NCBI RefSeq assembly: GCF_009749465.1
Contig: NZ_WBIS01000001.1
Coordinates: 310,001-374,000 of the forward strand
Source: Agromyces terreus
Lineage (GTDB): Bacteria; Actinomycetota; Actinomycetes; Actinomycetales; Microbacteriaceae
DNA: 64,000 nucleotides
Reading direction: 5' to 3'
Shown: in pieces, positions 43,531 to 52,462 of the stretch
Position numbering within the stretch: the stretch's first letter is position 1
Layout of the letters: each line of letters starts with the position of its first letter
Made by a program: the position numbers and the translations under genes
Notes under the pieces: generated by a model
Databases searched by the model: none
Told to the model about the DNA's origin: nothing
Seen by the model: the letters and a program-made list of their open reading frames with translations, nothing else

Positions 43531-45360
43531 GTGGGGCGTCACAGCACCGCACCGGCGAAGAAGCCGAAGCGCGGCCTCATCCTGTCCATCATCGCCGCCG
43601 TCGTCGTGGTCGGCGTGGTCGCCTCCGGCGTCTACCTCTGGGTCGGCGGCCACCTCGACCCCTCCTCCGCCTCCGCAGACGCGTGCGACGAGGCACAGTC
43701 GCTCAGCATCGTCGCCGACAGCACCATCGCGCCCGTCCTCACCGACATCGCCGCCGAGTTCGACGCCGAGAGCGAGGGATGCGTCGTCACCGAGATCACC
43801 GCACAGGACTCGGCGGACACCGCGGCCGTGCTCGCGGCAGGCGGGCTCGCGGCCGACGCATGGGTGCCGCAGTCCGCCGCCTGGGTCGACCGCGCGGCCG
43901 CGACCGCCGCCTCGCTCGGCCGTGCCGAACCCGAGACCGCCGTCGGCGAATCCGTCGCCGCCACCCCCGTCGTCTTCGCCACGACCGCCGCCGACGCGGC
44001 GGAGGTCGCGAGCGAACCGGTCACCTGGCAGCGTGTGCTCGACGGAACGCTTCCGGCCATCCTCCCCAACCCCGAGGCTTCGTCCGCGAGCCTCGCGAGC
44101 CTCGTGGCGCTCGGCGCCCACGCTCCCGCCGAAGACCCGAGGCCGCTCGCATCGGCGATGATCGCGCTCGGCAAGTCGATCCCCGCTTCGACGAGCGCCG
44201 CGTTCGGCTCCCTCTCGTCGCAGGCGCAGCCGAGCGTCGTCATCACGACCGAAGCGCAGGTCGCCGAGTACAACGAGGATGCGCCGTCGCAGACCCTCAC
44301 CGCCGGATATCCGAACGACGGCACCGTCGTCATCGACTACCCGCTCGTGCGACTCGGCGACGCCGCGGCTGAGATGACGGCCTCAGACGAGCCGGCCTCC
44401 GACGAGCCGGCCTCCGACGAGCCGTCGGATTCCGAGGCGCTCGCGGGTTCGCCGCGCGTCGACACGGTCTCGCTGACGACGTCGACCCGGCTCGAGTCGG
44501 GTGATGGCGAGTCGGATGCCGCATCGGAGGCGCCGTCGGCGCGGGCGAAGTACCTCGGCGAGTTCGCCGAGGCGGCCGCGGCCGCGACGAAGCTGCTGAA
44601 CGCGGCCGGGTTCCGCGCCGCCGACGGCTCGGGCACGATCGACATCCTCGGCATCGCCCCCGAGGGACCGGCGGCGCAGGCGCTCCCGCTCGATGCCGCG
44701 ACGCAGTTGACGATGCTCCGCACGTGGGGCGTGCTCACGCTCCGGGCGCGCTACCTCGCGGTGATCGACGTGTCGGGATCCATGGAGGAGCCGGCCGGCA
44801 ACGGACTCCGACGCATCGACATCTTCCAGCAGGCCGCACAGGCCGCGGTCTCGCGCTTCTCGGGCGAGGTCGACCTCGGCGTGTGGGCGTTCTCGACCCT
44901 GCGCGACGGCGACCTCGACTACGAAGAGCTCGCGCCCATCTCGGCGCTCGGAGACGCGGCGCACGCGCAGCGGATCGGCGGCATCATCCAGTCGCTGCCC
45001 GAGCGCCTCGGCGGCGCGACCGGGCTCTACGACACGGTGCTGGCTGCGGTCACGCGCGTGCGGGACGGCTACGACCCCGAGAAGGTCAACGCGGTGCTGC
45101 TCATCACCGACGGTCGCAACGAGGATGAGAACGGCATCGATCTCGACACGTTGCTCGCCGAGTTGACCAAGGCCGACGACGGCACGAAGCCGGTGCCTGT
45201 GATCATGATCGGGTTCGGGCCCGACACCGACCTCGAGGCGATGCAGAAGATCGCCGAGGTGACGAAGGGCGGCGCCTATTCGGCGACCAAGCCCGAAGAC
45301 CTCGGCACGGTGCTCGTCGACGCGATCTCGCAGCGCAGCTGCCGCCCGAACTGCGGCTGA
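43531..45360 (+). CDS. Membrane-anchored solute-binding plus VWA domain fusion
   Basis: This 609-residue protein has a basic N-terminus, one membrane anchor (GLILSIIAAVVVVGVVASGVYLWVG), an extracytoplasmic periplasmic-binding-protein-like domain (about residues 52-310, with LSIVADSTIAPVLTDIAAEF), a Ser/Asp/Glu/Pro repeat (ASDEP x3), and a C-terminal von Willebrand A domain. The VWA metal site DxSxS is intact at D413-S417 (VIDVSGSM), with a later LLITDGRNEDE. It likely senses or displays a ligand at the cell surface and binds a partner via the VWA domain. GTG 43531 has GGAG six bases upstream. Confidence 0.88.
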   Translation: MGRHSTAPAKKPKRGLILSIIAAVVVVGVVASGVYLWVGGHLDPSSASADACDEAQSLSIVADSTIAPVLTDIAAEFDAESEGCVVTEITAQDSADTAAVLAAGGLAADAWVPQSAAWVDRAAATAASLGRAEPETAVGESVAATPVVFATTAADAAEVASEPVTWQRVLDGTLPAILPNPEASSASLASLVALGAHAPAEDPRPLASAMIALGKSIPASTSAAFGSLSSQAQPSVVITTEAQVAEYNEDAPSQTLTAGYPNDGTVVIDYPLVRLGDAAAEMTASDEPASDEPASDEPSDSEALAGSPRVDTVSLTTSTRLESGDGESDAASEAPSARAKYLGEFAEAAAAATKLLNAAGFRAADGSGTIDILGIAPEGPAAQALPLDAATQLTMLRTWGVLTLRARYLAVIDVSGSMEEPAGNGLRRIDIFQQAAQAAVSRFSGEVDLGVWAFSTLRDGDLDYEELAPISALGDAAHAQRIGGIIQSLPERLGGATGLYDTVLAAVTRVRDGYDPEKVNAVLLITDGRNEDENGIDLDTLLAELTKADDGTKPVPVIMIGFGPDTDLEAMQKIAEVTKGGAYSATKPEDLGTVLVDAISQRSCRPNCG

Positions 45361-45457
45361 CGCCGCGGGAACACGCTGCGCCGCGTGCGGCGCCGGCGGC
45401 CGCCGACCGGTGATCGCCGACTGGCGGCCGGCCGACGGCCTGCGCCGCACGACCGGT

Positions 45458-47017
45458 TCAGTGCGCGAACGCCGGTGCGTCGTCGCTCTCGACGGGCCGA
45501 CGCACGAACAGCGCGCCGACGATCGAGGTGAGCGACAGGATCGCGCCGACGAGGAACGCCGAGTGGATGCCCGCGGCCTCGGCCGCCTCGGGCGAGGCCG
45601 CACCGGGTGCCGCGAGGAGCGTGCCGGCGGTCATCAGGGTGACGAAGAGCGCTGTTCCGGCCGCGCCGGAGACCTGCTGGACGGTGCCGATCACGGCTGA
45701 ACCGTGCGAGTACAGATTCGGCCGCACGGAACCCAGGGCGGTCGTGAACAGCGGCGTGAACATGAAGGCGAGCGCCGCCGAGAGCGTGACGTGGGCGGCG
45801 AGCACGAACCACGGCGACGTCGTCTCGGACACCATCGTGAGCGACCACATCACGCCGCTGACCACGATGGCTCCGGGAACGAGCAGCGGCCGCGGCCCGA
45901 ACCGGTCGTAGAGCCGGCCGACGAGGGGGCCGAGCAGGCCCATCACGAGCCCGCCGGGCAGCAGCAGCAGGCCCGTGGCGAGGGGGTCGAGGTGCAGGAC
46001 GTTCTGCAGGTAGATCGGCAGCAGGATGATGGTGCCGAAGAGCGAGGCCATCATCACGATCATGAGCGAGACCGAGATCGCGAAGTTGGCGGAGCGGAAG
46101 GTGCGCAGGTCGAGCAGCGCCCGGTCTCTGCGCTGCAGCACGAGCTGGCGCAGCACGAACACGAGGATGCCCGCTGCGCCGACGGCGAGCGAGATCCACA
46201 TCTGGGCCGGCGTCGCGCTGCCCGTGGCCTCGCCGCCGATGAGGCTCAGGCCGTAGACGAGGCCGCCGAAGCCGATCGCCGACAGCACGACCGAGACGAC
46301 GTCGATCGGCGTCTTCTTCGGTTCGGTGACGTTCTCGACGCGGCGGATGCCGATGACGAGCATCACGAGCGCGATCGGCAGCACGAACCAGAACATGAAG
46401 CGCCACGAGAGGTAGGTGAGGATGATGCCCGACAGCGTCGGACCGACCGCCGGCGCGACCGAGATGACCGTCGAGACGCGCCCCATGAACCGCCCGCGGT
46501 CGGATGCCGCGACGAGCTCCATCAGCGTCGTCATGAGCAGCGGCATCATGATGGCCGTGCCCGTCGCCTGCACGACGCGCGCGCCGAGCAGCACCTCGAA
46601 GCCGGGCGCGAGCGCCGCGAGCAGGGTGCCGGTCGAGAACAGGGTCATCGCCGCGATGAACAGCTGACGGGTGGTGAAGCGCTGCAGCAGGAAGCCCGTG
46701 ATGGGGATGACGACGGCCATCGTCAGCATGAAGGCCGTGGTGAGCCACTGCGCCGCGGCGATCGTGATGCCGAGGTCGACGACGAGGTGCGGGATCGCCA
46801 CGCCCATGATGGTCTCGTTGAGGATGACCACGAAGGTGGCGGCGAGCAGCAGCCAGATGACGCGGGAATTGCGGGCGCCGTGCAGCGCCTCGTCGTCGGT
46901 GTGGACGCGGTGCGATGCGCCGGGCCCGGCGTCGCCGCCGTGCGCCGTCGGAGCCTGGGCACCCGTGAGGTCGGGCTCGGCGGGACCGGTGAGGTCTGGA
47001 AGGGCACGGTCGGTCAC
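45458..47017 (-). CDS. DHA2-family MFS multidrug exporter (EmrB/QacA type)
   Basis: This protein of about 519 residues with 14 predicted helices belongs to the major facilitator superfamily. Visible family features are VILNETIMGVAIPHLVVDLG in helix 1, GARVVQATGTAIMMPLLMT (motif C region) and LLLLPGGLVMGLLGPLVGRLYDRFGPRP (a second-half motif A). Members export toxic compounds in exchange for protons. The frame opens 20 codons upstream; GTG 47017 is preferred for its AGGA spacing. No dedicated regulator gene is adjacent. Confidence 0.93.
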   Translation of the reverse strand: MTDRALPDLTGPAEPDLTGAQAPTAHGGDAGPGASHRVHTDDEALHGARNSRVIWLLLAATFVVILNETIMGVAIPHLVVDLGITIAAAQWLTTAFMLTMAVVIPITGFLLQRFTTRQLFIAAMTLFSTGTLLAALAPGFEVLLGARVVQATGTAIMMPLLMTTLMELVAASDRGRFMGRVSTVISVAPAVGPTLSGIILTYLSWRFMFWFVLPIALVMLVIGIRRVENVTEPKKTPIDVVSVVLSAIGFGGLVYGLSLIGGEATGSATPAQMWISLAVGAAGILVFVLRQLVLQRRDRALLDLRTFRSANFAISVSLMIVMMASLFGTIILLPIYLQNVLHLDPLATGLLLLPGGLVMGLLGPLVGRLYDRFGPRPLLVPGAIVVSGVMWSLTMVSETTSPWFVLAAHVTLSAALAFMFTPLFTTALGSVRPNLYSHGSAVIGTVQQVSGAAGTALFVTLMTAGTLLAAPGAASPEAAEAAGIHSAFLVGAILSLTSIVGALFVRRPVESDDAPAFAH

Positions 47018-47140
47018 GATGCGGTTCCTATCGGCTGCTGCGGTTGGGGCGCGACCGCGCCCGGATGAAGTCGACAACCGGTCGGCGGCGCGACTCTATT
47101 CCCGAATCCGGTGAAGGATCGGAATGCATGGAAATCGTGG

Positions 47141-47157
47141 CGCCCGCCGAGCGGGCG
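47141..47157 (-). terminator. Short hairpin downstream of the nad operon
   Basis: A 7-bp GC stem (CGCCCGC with GCGGGCG) with a 3-base loop lies 15 bases after the stop of the last small gene. On the minus strand it is followed by CCACGATTTCC. It is a plausible but modest terminator. Confidence 0.5.
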
Positions 47158-47171
47158 GGCTCACGCTCGGA

Positions 47172-47339
47172 TCACGGCGCGGGTGCCGGCCCGTCGGTCG
47201 GCGTCGCCTCGGGCAGCCAGCCCTCGAGCTCTTCCTCTTCGGGGGCGAGCTCGTCGCGGAGGCGCCGCTCGGCTTCGGATTCGGCCCGCTCGGCGGCCGC
47301 GTCGTGCTGGTGCTTCTCGGTTTCGTTCGCGTCGGTCAT
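47172..47339 (-). CDS. Small acidic protein at the end of the nad operon (55 aa)
   Basis: A 55-residue, highly charged, helix-prone protein: MTDANETEKHQHDAAAERAE, then RRLRDELAPEEEELEGWLPE and a proline-rich tail. It has no membrane segment or cysteines. The ATG overlaps the nadS stop as ATGA, so it is probably translated with the operon. A TATCGT element is also at leaderless spacing. No family is recognised; a chaperone or scaffold for the upstream enzymes is only a guess. Confidence 0.6.
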   Translation of the reverse strand: MTDANETEKHQHDAAAERAESEAERRLRDELAPEEEELEGWLPEATPTDGPAPAP

Positions 47340-48481
47340 GGATTCACGATAGCCCGCACCGCCGACACGGCATGGGCGACGGCGGTCGCGGCATCCGCCA
47401 CCTCGGCGTCGGTGGTCGTCGGCCCGAGCGTGAAGCGCACGGCGGTCTGCGCGAGGTCGGCCGGCACCCCGATGGCGGTGAGCACGTGCGACGGGTCGCT
47501 GCTGCCGGCGGCGCACGCGGATCCGCTCGAGCAGGTCACCCCGAGCCGGTCGAGCTCGAGCAGCACGGCCTCGCCGCTCGTGCCCGGGAAGACGAACGAC
47601 ACGGTTCCCGGCAGGCGGCGATCGGCGTCGCCCGTCAGCCGCGCGCCGTCGACGCCGGCGAGCACGGCCTCGCGGAGCGCGAGCCCCTGCCGCGTCGCGC
47701 GGGCGACGGTGTCGACGCGCTCGGCCTCGGCGAGCCGGAGCGCCGTCGCGAACGCGACCGCGCCGGCGACGTTCTCGGTGCCCGAGCGGCGGCCGCGCTC
47801 CTGTCCGCCGCCGTGCAGCACGGGCTCGAGCGCGACCCGGCCGCGCACGATGAGCGCGCCCGTTCCCTTCGGCGCGCCGACCTTGTGGCCCGCGAGCGAC
47901 ATCGCGTCGACGTCGAGCGCGCCGATGCGCAGGTCGAGGTGTCCGGCGGCCTGCACGGCATCGGTGTGCATGATCGCCCCGACCTCGTGCGCGACGGCGG
48001 CGAGCTCGGCGACGGGCTCGATCGTGCCGATCTCGTTGTTGACCAGCTGCACCGAGACGAGCGCGGTGTCGGGCCGTATCGCCGCGGCCAACGCCGACGG
48101 GTGCACGACGCCCCCGCCGTCGACCTCGACCTCGGAGACGGCGAACCCGTGATGGCGTGCGAGGTATGCGGCCGACTCGAGCACCGCCTCGTGCTCGAGC
48201 GGGGAGACCACCAGATGGCGGCCGCGGGGGCGGGCGAGCGCGATGCCCTTGATCGCGAGGTTGTCGGCCTCGGTGCCGCCGCTCGTGAACACGACCTCGC
48301 CGGCGCGGCATCCGACCACCGACGCGACCTCGCTTCGCGCCCAGGCGAGGGCGCGGGCCGCCTCGTCGCCGAGCTCATGACGGCTCGACGGGTTGCCGAA
48401 CGAGCCGGTGAGGTACGGCCACATCGCCTCGATCGCCTCGTGGCGCACCGGGGTCGTGGCGGCGTGGTCGAGGTAGATCAC
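47336..48481 (-). CDS. nadS: Cysteine desulfurase of the NAD operon (NadS-like)
   Basis: This 381-residue PLP enzyme of the NifS/IscS group moves sulfur from cysteine to scaffold proteins. It begins VIYLDHAATTPVRHEAIEAM, has FTSGGTEADNLAIKG, the PLP lysine in LAGHKVGAPKGTG and the catalytic cysteine in TCSSGSACAAG. In Corynebacterium glutamicum the equivalent nadS sits in ndnR-nadA-nadC-nadS, where it is needed for NadA activity; the same operon position here suggests it builds the NadA [4Fe-4S] cluster. GTG 48481 overlaps the nadC stop as GTGA. Confidence 0.93.
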   Translation of the reverse strand: MIYLDHAATTPVRHEAIEAMWPYLTGSFGNPSSRHELGDEAARALAWARSEVASVVGCRAGEVVFTSGGTEADNLAIKGIALARPRGRHLVVSPLEHEAVLESAAYLARHHGFAVSEVEVDGGGVVHPSALAAAIRPDTALVSVQLVNNEIGTIEPVAELAAVAHEVGAIMHTDAVQAAGHLDLRIGALDVDAMSLAGHKVGAPKGTGALIVRGRVALEPVLHGGGQERGRRSGTENVAGAVAFATALRLAEAERVDTVARATRQGLALREAVLAGVDGARLTGDADRRLPGTVSFVFPGTSGEAVLLELDRLGVTCSSGSACAAGSSDPSHVLTAIGVPADLAQTAVRFTLGPTTTDAEVADAATAVAHAVSAVRAIVNP

Positions 48482-49386
48482 GGATGCCCCGTGGCCGACG
48501 GTGCGGCGGGTGCGACCCCGACCGACTCGGCCAGCGCGATGTCGACGTCGAGCCCGAGGTCGAGCGCGCGCGCCGAGTGCGTGAGGGCGCCCACCGAGAT
48601 GACGTCGACGCCCGTCGCGGCGATGGCTGCGACGGTGTCGAGGTTCACCCCGCCCGAGGCCTCCACGACGGCGCGACCGTCGATGCGCCGCACGCCCTCG
48701 CGCAGGTCGTCGGGCGAGAAGTTGTCGAGCATGATCGTGTCGGCGCCGCCCGCGAGCACGGCGTCGAGCTGGTCGAGCCGATCGATCTCGACCTCGAGGT
48801 GGGCGGTGTGCGGCATCCGATCGCGGGCGCTGCGCAGTGCGGTCGCGAGATCGACGCCGCCCGCGGTGAGCACGGCGAGGTGGTTGTCCTTCGCCATGAT
48901 CGCGTCGGAGAGCGAGCGCCGGTGGTTGCGTCCGCCGCCGTCGCGCACGGCCTGCCGCTCGAGGCTGCGCAGGCCCGGCGTGGTCTTGCGGGTGTCGACG
49001 ATGCGCGCGCCCGTGCCGGCGACGGCCGCGACGTACTGCGCGGTGAGGGTCGCCACGCCCGACATGCGCTGGCTGAGGTTCAGCGCGACGCGCTCGGCGG
49101 TGAGGATGCCGCGGGCGGGGCCGTGCACGCGGGCGAGCACGTCGCCGGCCGCGAACCGGTCGCCGTCGGCGGCGAGGCGCTCGACCTCGATCGCCGGGTC
49201 GACGATGCGGAACGCCGCCGCGAACACCTCGATGCCGCTGAGCACGCCGGGCTCGCGGGCGACGAGCGCGGCCGTGGCCGTGGCATCCGCCGGGATCAGG
49301 GTCTCGCTCGTGAGGTCGCCCCACGGCGCGTCTTCATCGAGCGCGGCGGTGACGATGCGGTCGATCTCGCGACGGTCGGTGCTCAT
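48478..49386 (-). CDS. nadC: Nicotinate-nucleotide diphosphorylase (carboxylating)
   Basis: NadC (quinolinate phosphoribosyltransferase) turns quinolinate and PRPP into nicotinate mononucleotide with loss of CO2. The 302-residue protein has the family segments LNLSQRMSGVATLTAQYV, the substrate-binding DTRKTTPGLRSLERQAVRDGGGRNHR read in pieces, HLEVEIDRLDQL and IMLDNFSPDDL, and ends with the phosphate-binding EASGGVNLDTV and ISVGALTHS. ATG 49386 overlaps the nadB stop as ATGA and follows GAGGAGG, so expression is coupled. Confidence 0.96.
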   Translation of the reverse strand: MSTDRREIDRIVTAALDEDAPWGDLTSETLIPADATATAALVAREPGVLSGIEVFAAAFRIVDPAIEVERLAADGDRFAAGDVLARVHGPARGILTAERVALNLSQRMSGVATLTAQYVAAVAGTGARIVDTRKTTPGLRSLERQAVRDGGGRNHRRSLSDAIMAKDNHLAVLTAGGVDLATALRSARDRMPHTAHLEVEIDRLDQLDAVLAGGADTIMLDNFSPDDLREGVRRIDGRAVVEASGGVNLDTVAAIAATGVDVISVGALTHSARALDLGLDVDIALAESVGVAPAAPSATGHP

Positions 49387-51077
49387 GCTGCCTCCTCGGC
49401 ATCGGGGTCCAGCCGCACGAGGTCGTGCAGGTCGTGCCGGTCGTGCTCGGGCCGGTAGTTCTCGGGCAGGTCGTGCTCGGCCCGGGGCCGGCCCGCGGCC
49501 GCAGTACCGGGGAGGGCCTGCGCCGCGGCATCCGACCGGAAGTGCGCGCCCCGGCTCTCGGTGCGCGCGATCGCGGCGGCGACCGTGGACCGTGCGAGGT
49601 CGAGCAGGTTGCGGTCCTCGGCGGTGCGGCGATCGCGCACCTCGGGCGCCCGCCAGGAGTCGAGGGCGTCGGATGCCGCGGCGAGCCCGCTCGCCGAGCG
49701 CTCGAGCCCGACGTGCTGCCACATGAGTGCCTGCAGCGCCGCCCGATCGACCTCGGCGCGCGGATCGTCGTTCGTTCGGCCGGGCGCCGCGCCGGCGAGC
49801 GCACGCGGAACCGCGGGGGCGGGGGATACCGCGAGCCTCACCGGTCGCGCCGAACCGGGCTCCACGCTCGCACCGGCGTCGATCGCCCGCGCCGCCCGTT
49901 CGGCGAACACGGCGGCCTCGAGCAGCGAGTTCGACGCGAGCCGGTTGGCGCCGTGCACCCCGGTTCGGGCGGTCTCGCCGACGGCGAAGAGCCCGGGCAG
50001 GCTCGTGCGCCCGTCGAGGTCGGTCACGACCCCGCCCATCGCGTAGTGCGCGGCGGGCGTGACCGGCACGGGTACGACGGCCCAGTCGTATCCGGCGTCG
50101 CGGCAGGCCGCGCCGAGCCCCGGAAAGCGTCGCTCGAGCACGTCGCGCCCGAGCGCGATGGCGTCGAGCAGCACGGGGGAGCCCTGCTCGACGCTGCGGC
50201 GCCAGACCCCGCGTGCGACGACGTCGCGGGGGGCGAGTTCGCCGCGCTCGTCGAGGTCGAGCATGAACCGGTGCCCCTCCCGGTCGCGCAGCACGGCGCC
50301 CTCGCCGCGCACGGCCTCGGAGATCAGCGGCGTGCCGGGCGCCGCGAGCGCGGTGGGGTGGAACTGCACGAACTCGAGGTCGGCGATCGCGGCGCCCGCG
50401 CGCGAGGCCGCGGCGACCCCGTCGCCGGTTGCCACGTCGGGGTTCGTCGTGTGCGCGAAGAGCTGCCCGGCGCCGCCCGTGGCGAGCACCACGGCGTCGG
50501 CGCGCACGTCTTCGAGGGCTCCGGATGCCGCGAGCAGCCGCACCCCGACGACGCGCACGCCCCGCGGGGCATCCGCTCCGGCCGCGGCATCCGTCCCGTC
50601 TGCATCAGCCGTCAGCAGGTCGACGAGCATCGTGTGCTCACGGATGCGCACCGCGCGGCGTCGCACGGTGGCCACGAGCGCCCGCTCGATCGCCGCGCCC
50701 GTCGCGTCGCCGCCCGCGTGCAGGATGCGTGCGCGCGAGTGCGCCGCCTCGAGCCCGCGTTCGAGTCCGGAGTCGCCGTGGTCGAACGCGACGCCGAAGC
50801 GGATCAGGTCTCGCACCCGCGCCGGCCCCTCGTCGCAGAGCACGCGCACCGCGTCGGCGTCGCAGAGGCCGTCGCCCGCGACGAGCGTGTCGGCGAAGTG
50901 CCGTTCGACCGAATCGTCGGGGAACAGCGCCGCCGCGATGCCGCCCTGCGCGTGCCGGGTGTTGCCGTCGGCGAGCTCGGTCTTCGTGACGAGCTCGACG
51001 TCGTGGCCCGCGTCGGCGGCGCGCACCGCCGTCCAGAGGCCGGCGATGCCGCCCCCGACGACGAGCACGTGCGCCAT
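49383..51077 (-). CDS. nadB: L-aspartate oxidase
   Basis: NadB oxidises L-aspartate to iminoaspartate with FAD, the first step of de novo NAD synthesis. The 564-residue protein starts with the dinucleotide-binding motif VLVVGGGIAGLWTAVRAADAG, has the family's TGGAGQLFAHTTNP and LEFVQFHPTAL segments with HYAMGGVVTDLDGRTSLPGLFAVGE, and a C-terminal helical domain lengthened by a His/Glu/Asp-rich tail. ATG 51077 comes two bases after the nadA stop codon. Confidence 0.96.
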   Translation of the reverse strand: MAHVLVVGGGIAGLWTAVRAADAGHDVELVTKTELADGNTRHAQGGIAAALFPDDSVERHFADTLVAGDGLCDADAVRVLCDEGPARVRDLIRFGVAFDHGDSGLERGLEAAHSRARILHAGGDATGAAIERALVATVRRRAVRIREHTMLVDLLTADADGTDAAAGADAPRGVRVVGVRLLAASGALEDVRADAVVLATGGAGQLFAHTTNPDVATGDGVAAASRAGAAIADLEFVQFHPTALAAPGTPLISEAVRGEGAVLRDREGHRFMLDLDERGELAPRDVVARGVWRRSVEQGSPVLLDAIALGRDVLERRFPGLGAACRDAGYDWAVVPVPVTPAAHYAMGGVVTDLDGRTSLPGLFAVGETARTGVHGANRLASNSLLEAAVFAERAARAIDAGASVEPGSARPVRLAVSPAPAVPRALAGAAPGRTNDDPRAEVDRAALQALMWQHVGLERSASGLAAASDALDSWRAPEVRDRRTAEDRNLLDLARSTVAAAIARTESRGAHFRSDAAAQALPGTAAAGRPRAEHDLPENYRPEHDRHDLHDLVRLDPDAEEAA

Positions 51078-51079
51078 CG

Positions 51080-52462
51080 TCAGGCCTCGACGGTCGAGCG
51101 GGGAGCGTCAGCGGGCGCGTCGCGGCCGGAATCGACGGGGGCGACGGATGCCGGCGGCTTCGCCGCGAGCATGCGCTCGAGCGCGACGCGCGCGGGCTCG
51201 GCGACCTCGTCGGACACGGTGATGCGGTTCACGACGCGGCCGGCGACGAGCTCTTCGAGCACCCACGCGAGGTAGCCGGGGTGGATGCGGTACATCGTCG
51301 AGCACGGGCACACGACCGGGTCGAGGCAGAAGATCTCGTGCTGCGGGTACTCGGCGGCGAGGCGCTGCACGAGGTTGATCTCGGTGCCGATCGCGAACGT
51401 CGAACCGGCGGGGGCCGCCTGGATCGCCTTCACGATGAAGTCCGTCGAGCCCGCGGCATCCGCTGCGTCGACGACCGGCATGGGGCACTCGGGGTGCACG
51501 ATGACCTGCACGCCGGGGTGGTCGATGCGGGCCTGCGCGATCTGGTCGACCGTGAAGCGGCGGTGCACCGAGCAGAAGCCGTGCCAGAGGATGACGCGCG
51601 CGTCGAGGAGTTCGTCGGCGCTCGAGCCGCCGAGGGCCCTGCGCGGGTTCCACATCGGCATCTGCTCGAGCGGCACGCCGAGGGCCTTGGCGGTGTTGCG
51701 TCCGAGGTGCTGGTCGGGGAAGAACAGCACCCGCTGCCCGCGCTCGAACGCCCACTCGAGCACGGTCCTCGCGTTCGAGGAGGTGCACACGAGGCCGCCG
51801 TGGCGGCCGACGAATCCCTTGAGCGCGGCCGAGGAGTTCATGTACGTCACCGGGATCACCGGCACGCGCCCCGCGGCATCCGTCGCCGTGAGATCGCCGT
51901 AGACGTCTTCGAGCTCGGCCCAGCACGCCTCGACCGACTCCTCGTCGGCCATGTCGGCCATCGAGCAGCCCGCGGCGAGGTTCGGCAGGATCACGGCCTG
52001 GTCGGGCGTCGAGAGCAGGTCGGCGGTCTCGGCCATGAAGTGCACGCCGCAGAAGACGATGGCCTCGGCATCCGGACGCGTCAGCGCCGCGTTCGCGAGC
52101 TGGAACGAGTCGCCCACGAAGTCGGCGTGCTCGACCACCTCGTCGCGCTGGTAGAAGTGCCCGAGCACGACGACGCGCTCGCCGAGGGTCGCCTTCGCGG
52201 CGCGGATGCGGTCGTGCAGTTCGGCGTCGGACGCCGTCTTGTACGACTCGGGCAGCGCGCCCTGCCGCGGCGAACCGGTCGGGATCACGTCGCCCATCGA
52301 GGAGCCCGGCCCGTACGCCACGGGTCCCGCGTCGAACTCCCACGGTCCCTTCGCGAGGTCGGGCGAGCAGGTGCTGCCCGCCGCCTTGCCGGTCTGGATC
52401 AGCTGGATCGAACGGTCGACGGATGCCGCGAGCCGCGTGTCGGCGGGCTGGACGAGCGTCAT
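51080..52462 (-). CDS. nadA: Quinolinate synthase
   Basis: NadA condenses iminoaspartate with dihydroxyacetone phosphate to quinolinate using a [4Fe-4S] cluster. The product has about 460 residues. The three cluster cysteines are in VFCGVHFMAET, LVCTSSNARTV and PVVCPCSTMYR; the catalytic region GHFYQRDEVVEHADFVGDS is near residue 108. The N-terminal extension of about 80 residues is typical of actinobacterial NadA. ATG 52462 follows GAGGAGA and overlaps the stop of the NrtR gene as ATGA. It depends on the sulfur supply from the linked nadS. Confidence 0.97.
   Translation of the reverse strand: MTLVQPADTRLAASVDRSIQLIQTGKAAGSTCSPDLAKGPWEFDAGPVAYGPGSSMGDVIPTGSPRQGALPESYKTASDAELHDRIRAAKATLGERVVVLGHFYQRDEVVEHADFVGDSFQLANAALTRPDAEAIVFCGVHFMAETADLLSTPDQAVILPNLAAGCSMADMADEESVEACWAELEDVYGDLTATDAAGRVPVIPVTYMNSSAALKGFVGRHGGLVCTSSNARTVLEWAFERGQRVLFFPDQHLGRNTAKALGVPLEQMPMWNPRRALGGSSADELLDARVILWHGFCSVHRRFTVDQIAQARIDHPGVQVIVHPECPMPVVDAADAAGSTDFIVKAIQAAPAGSTFAIGTEINLVQRLAAEYPQHEIFCLDPVVCPCSTMYRIHPGYLAWVLEELVAGRVVNRITVSDEVAEPARVALERMLAAKPPASVAPVDSGRDAPADAPRSTVEA

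Noticed and set aside
47111-49726. An 871-codon plus-strand open frame opposite nadS and nadC
   Set aside because: The minus-strand frames encode clear NadS and NadC with overlapping stops and starts; the plus-strand product has no recognisable domain.
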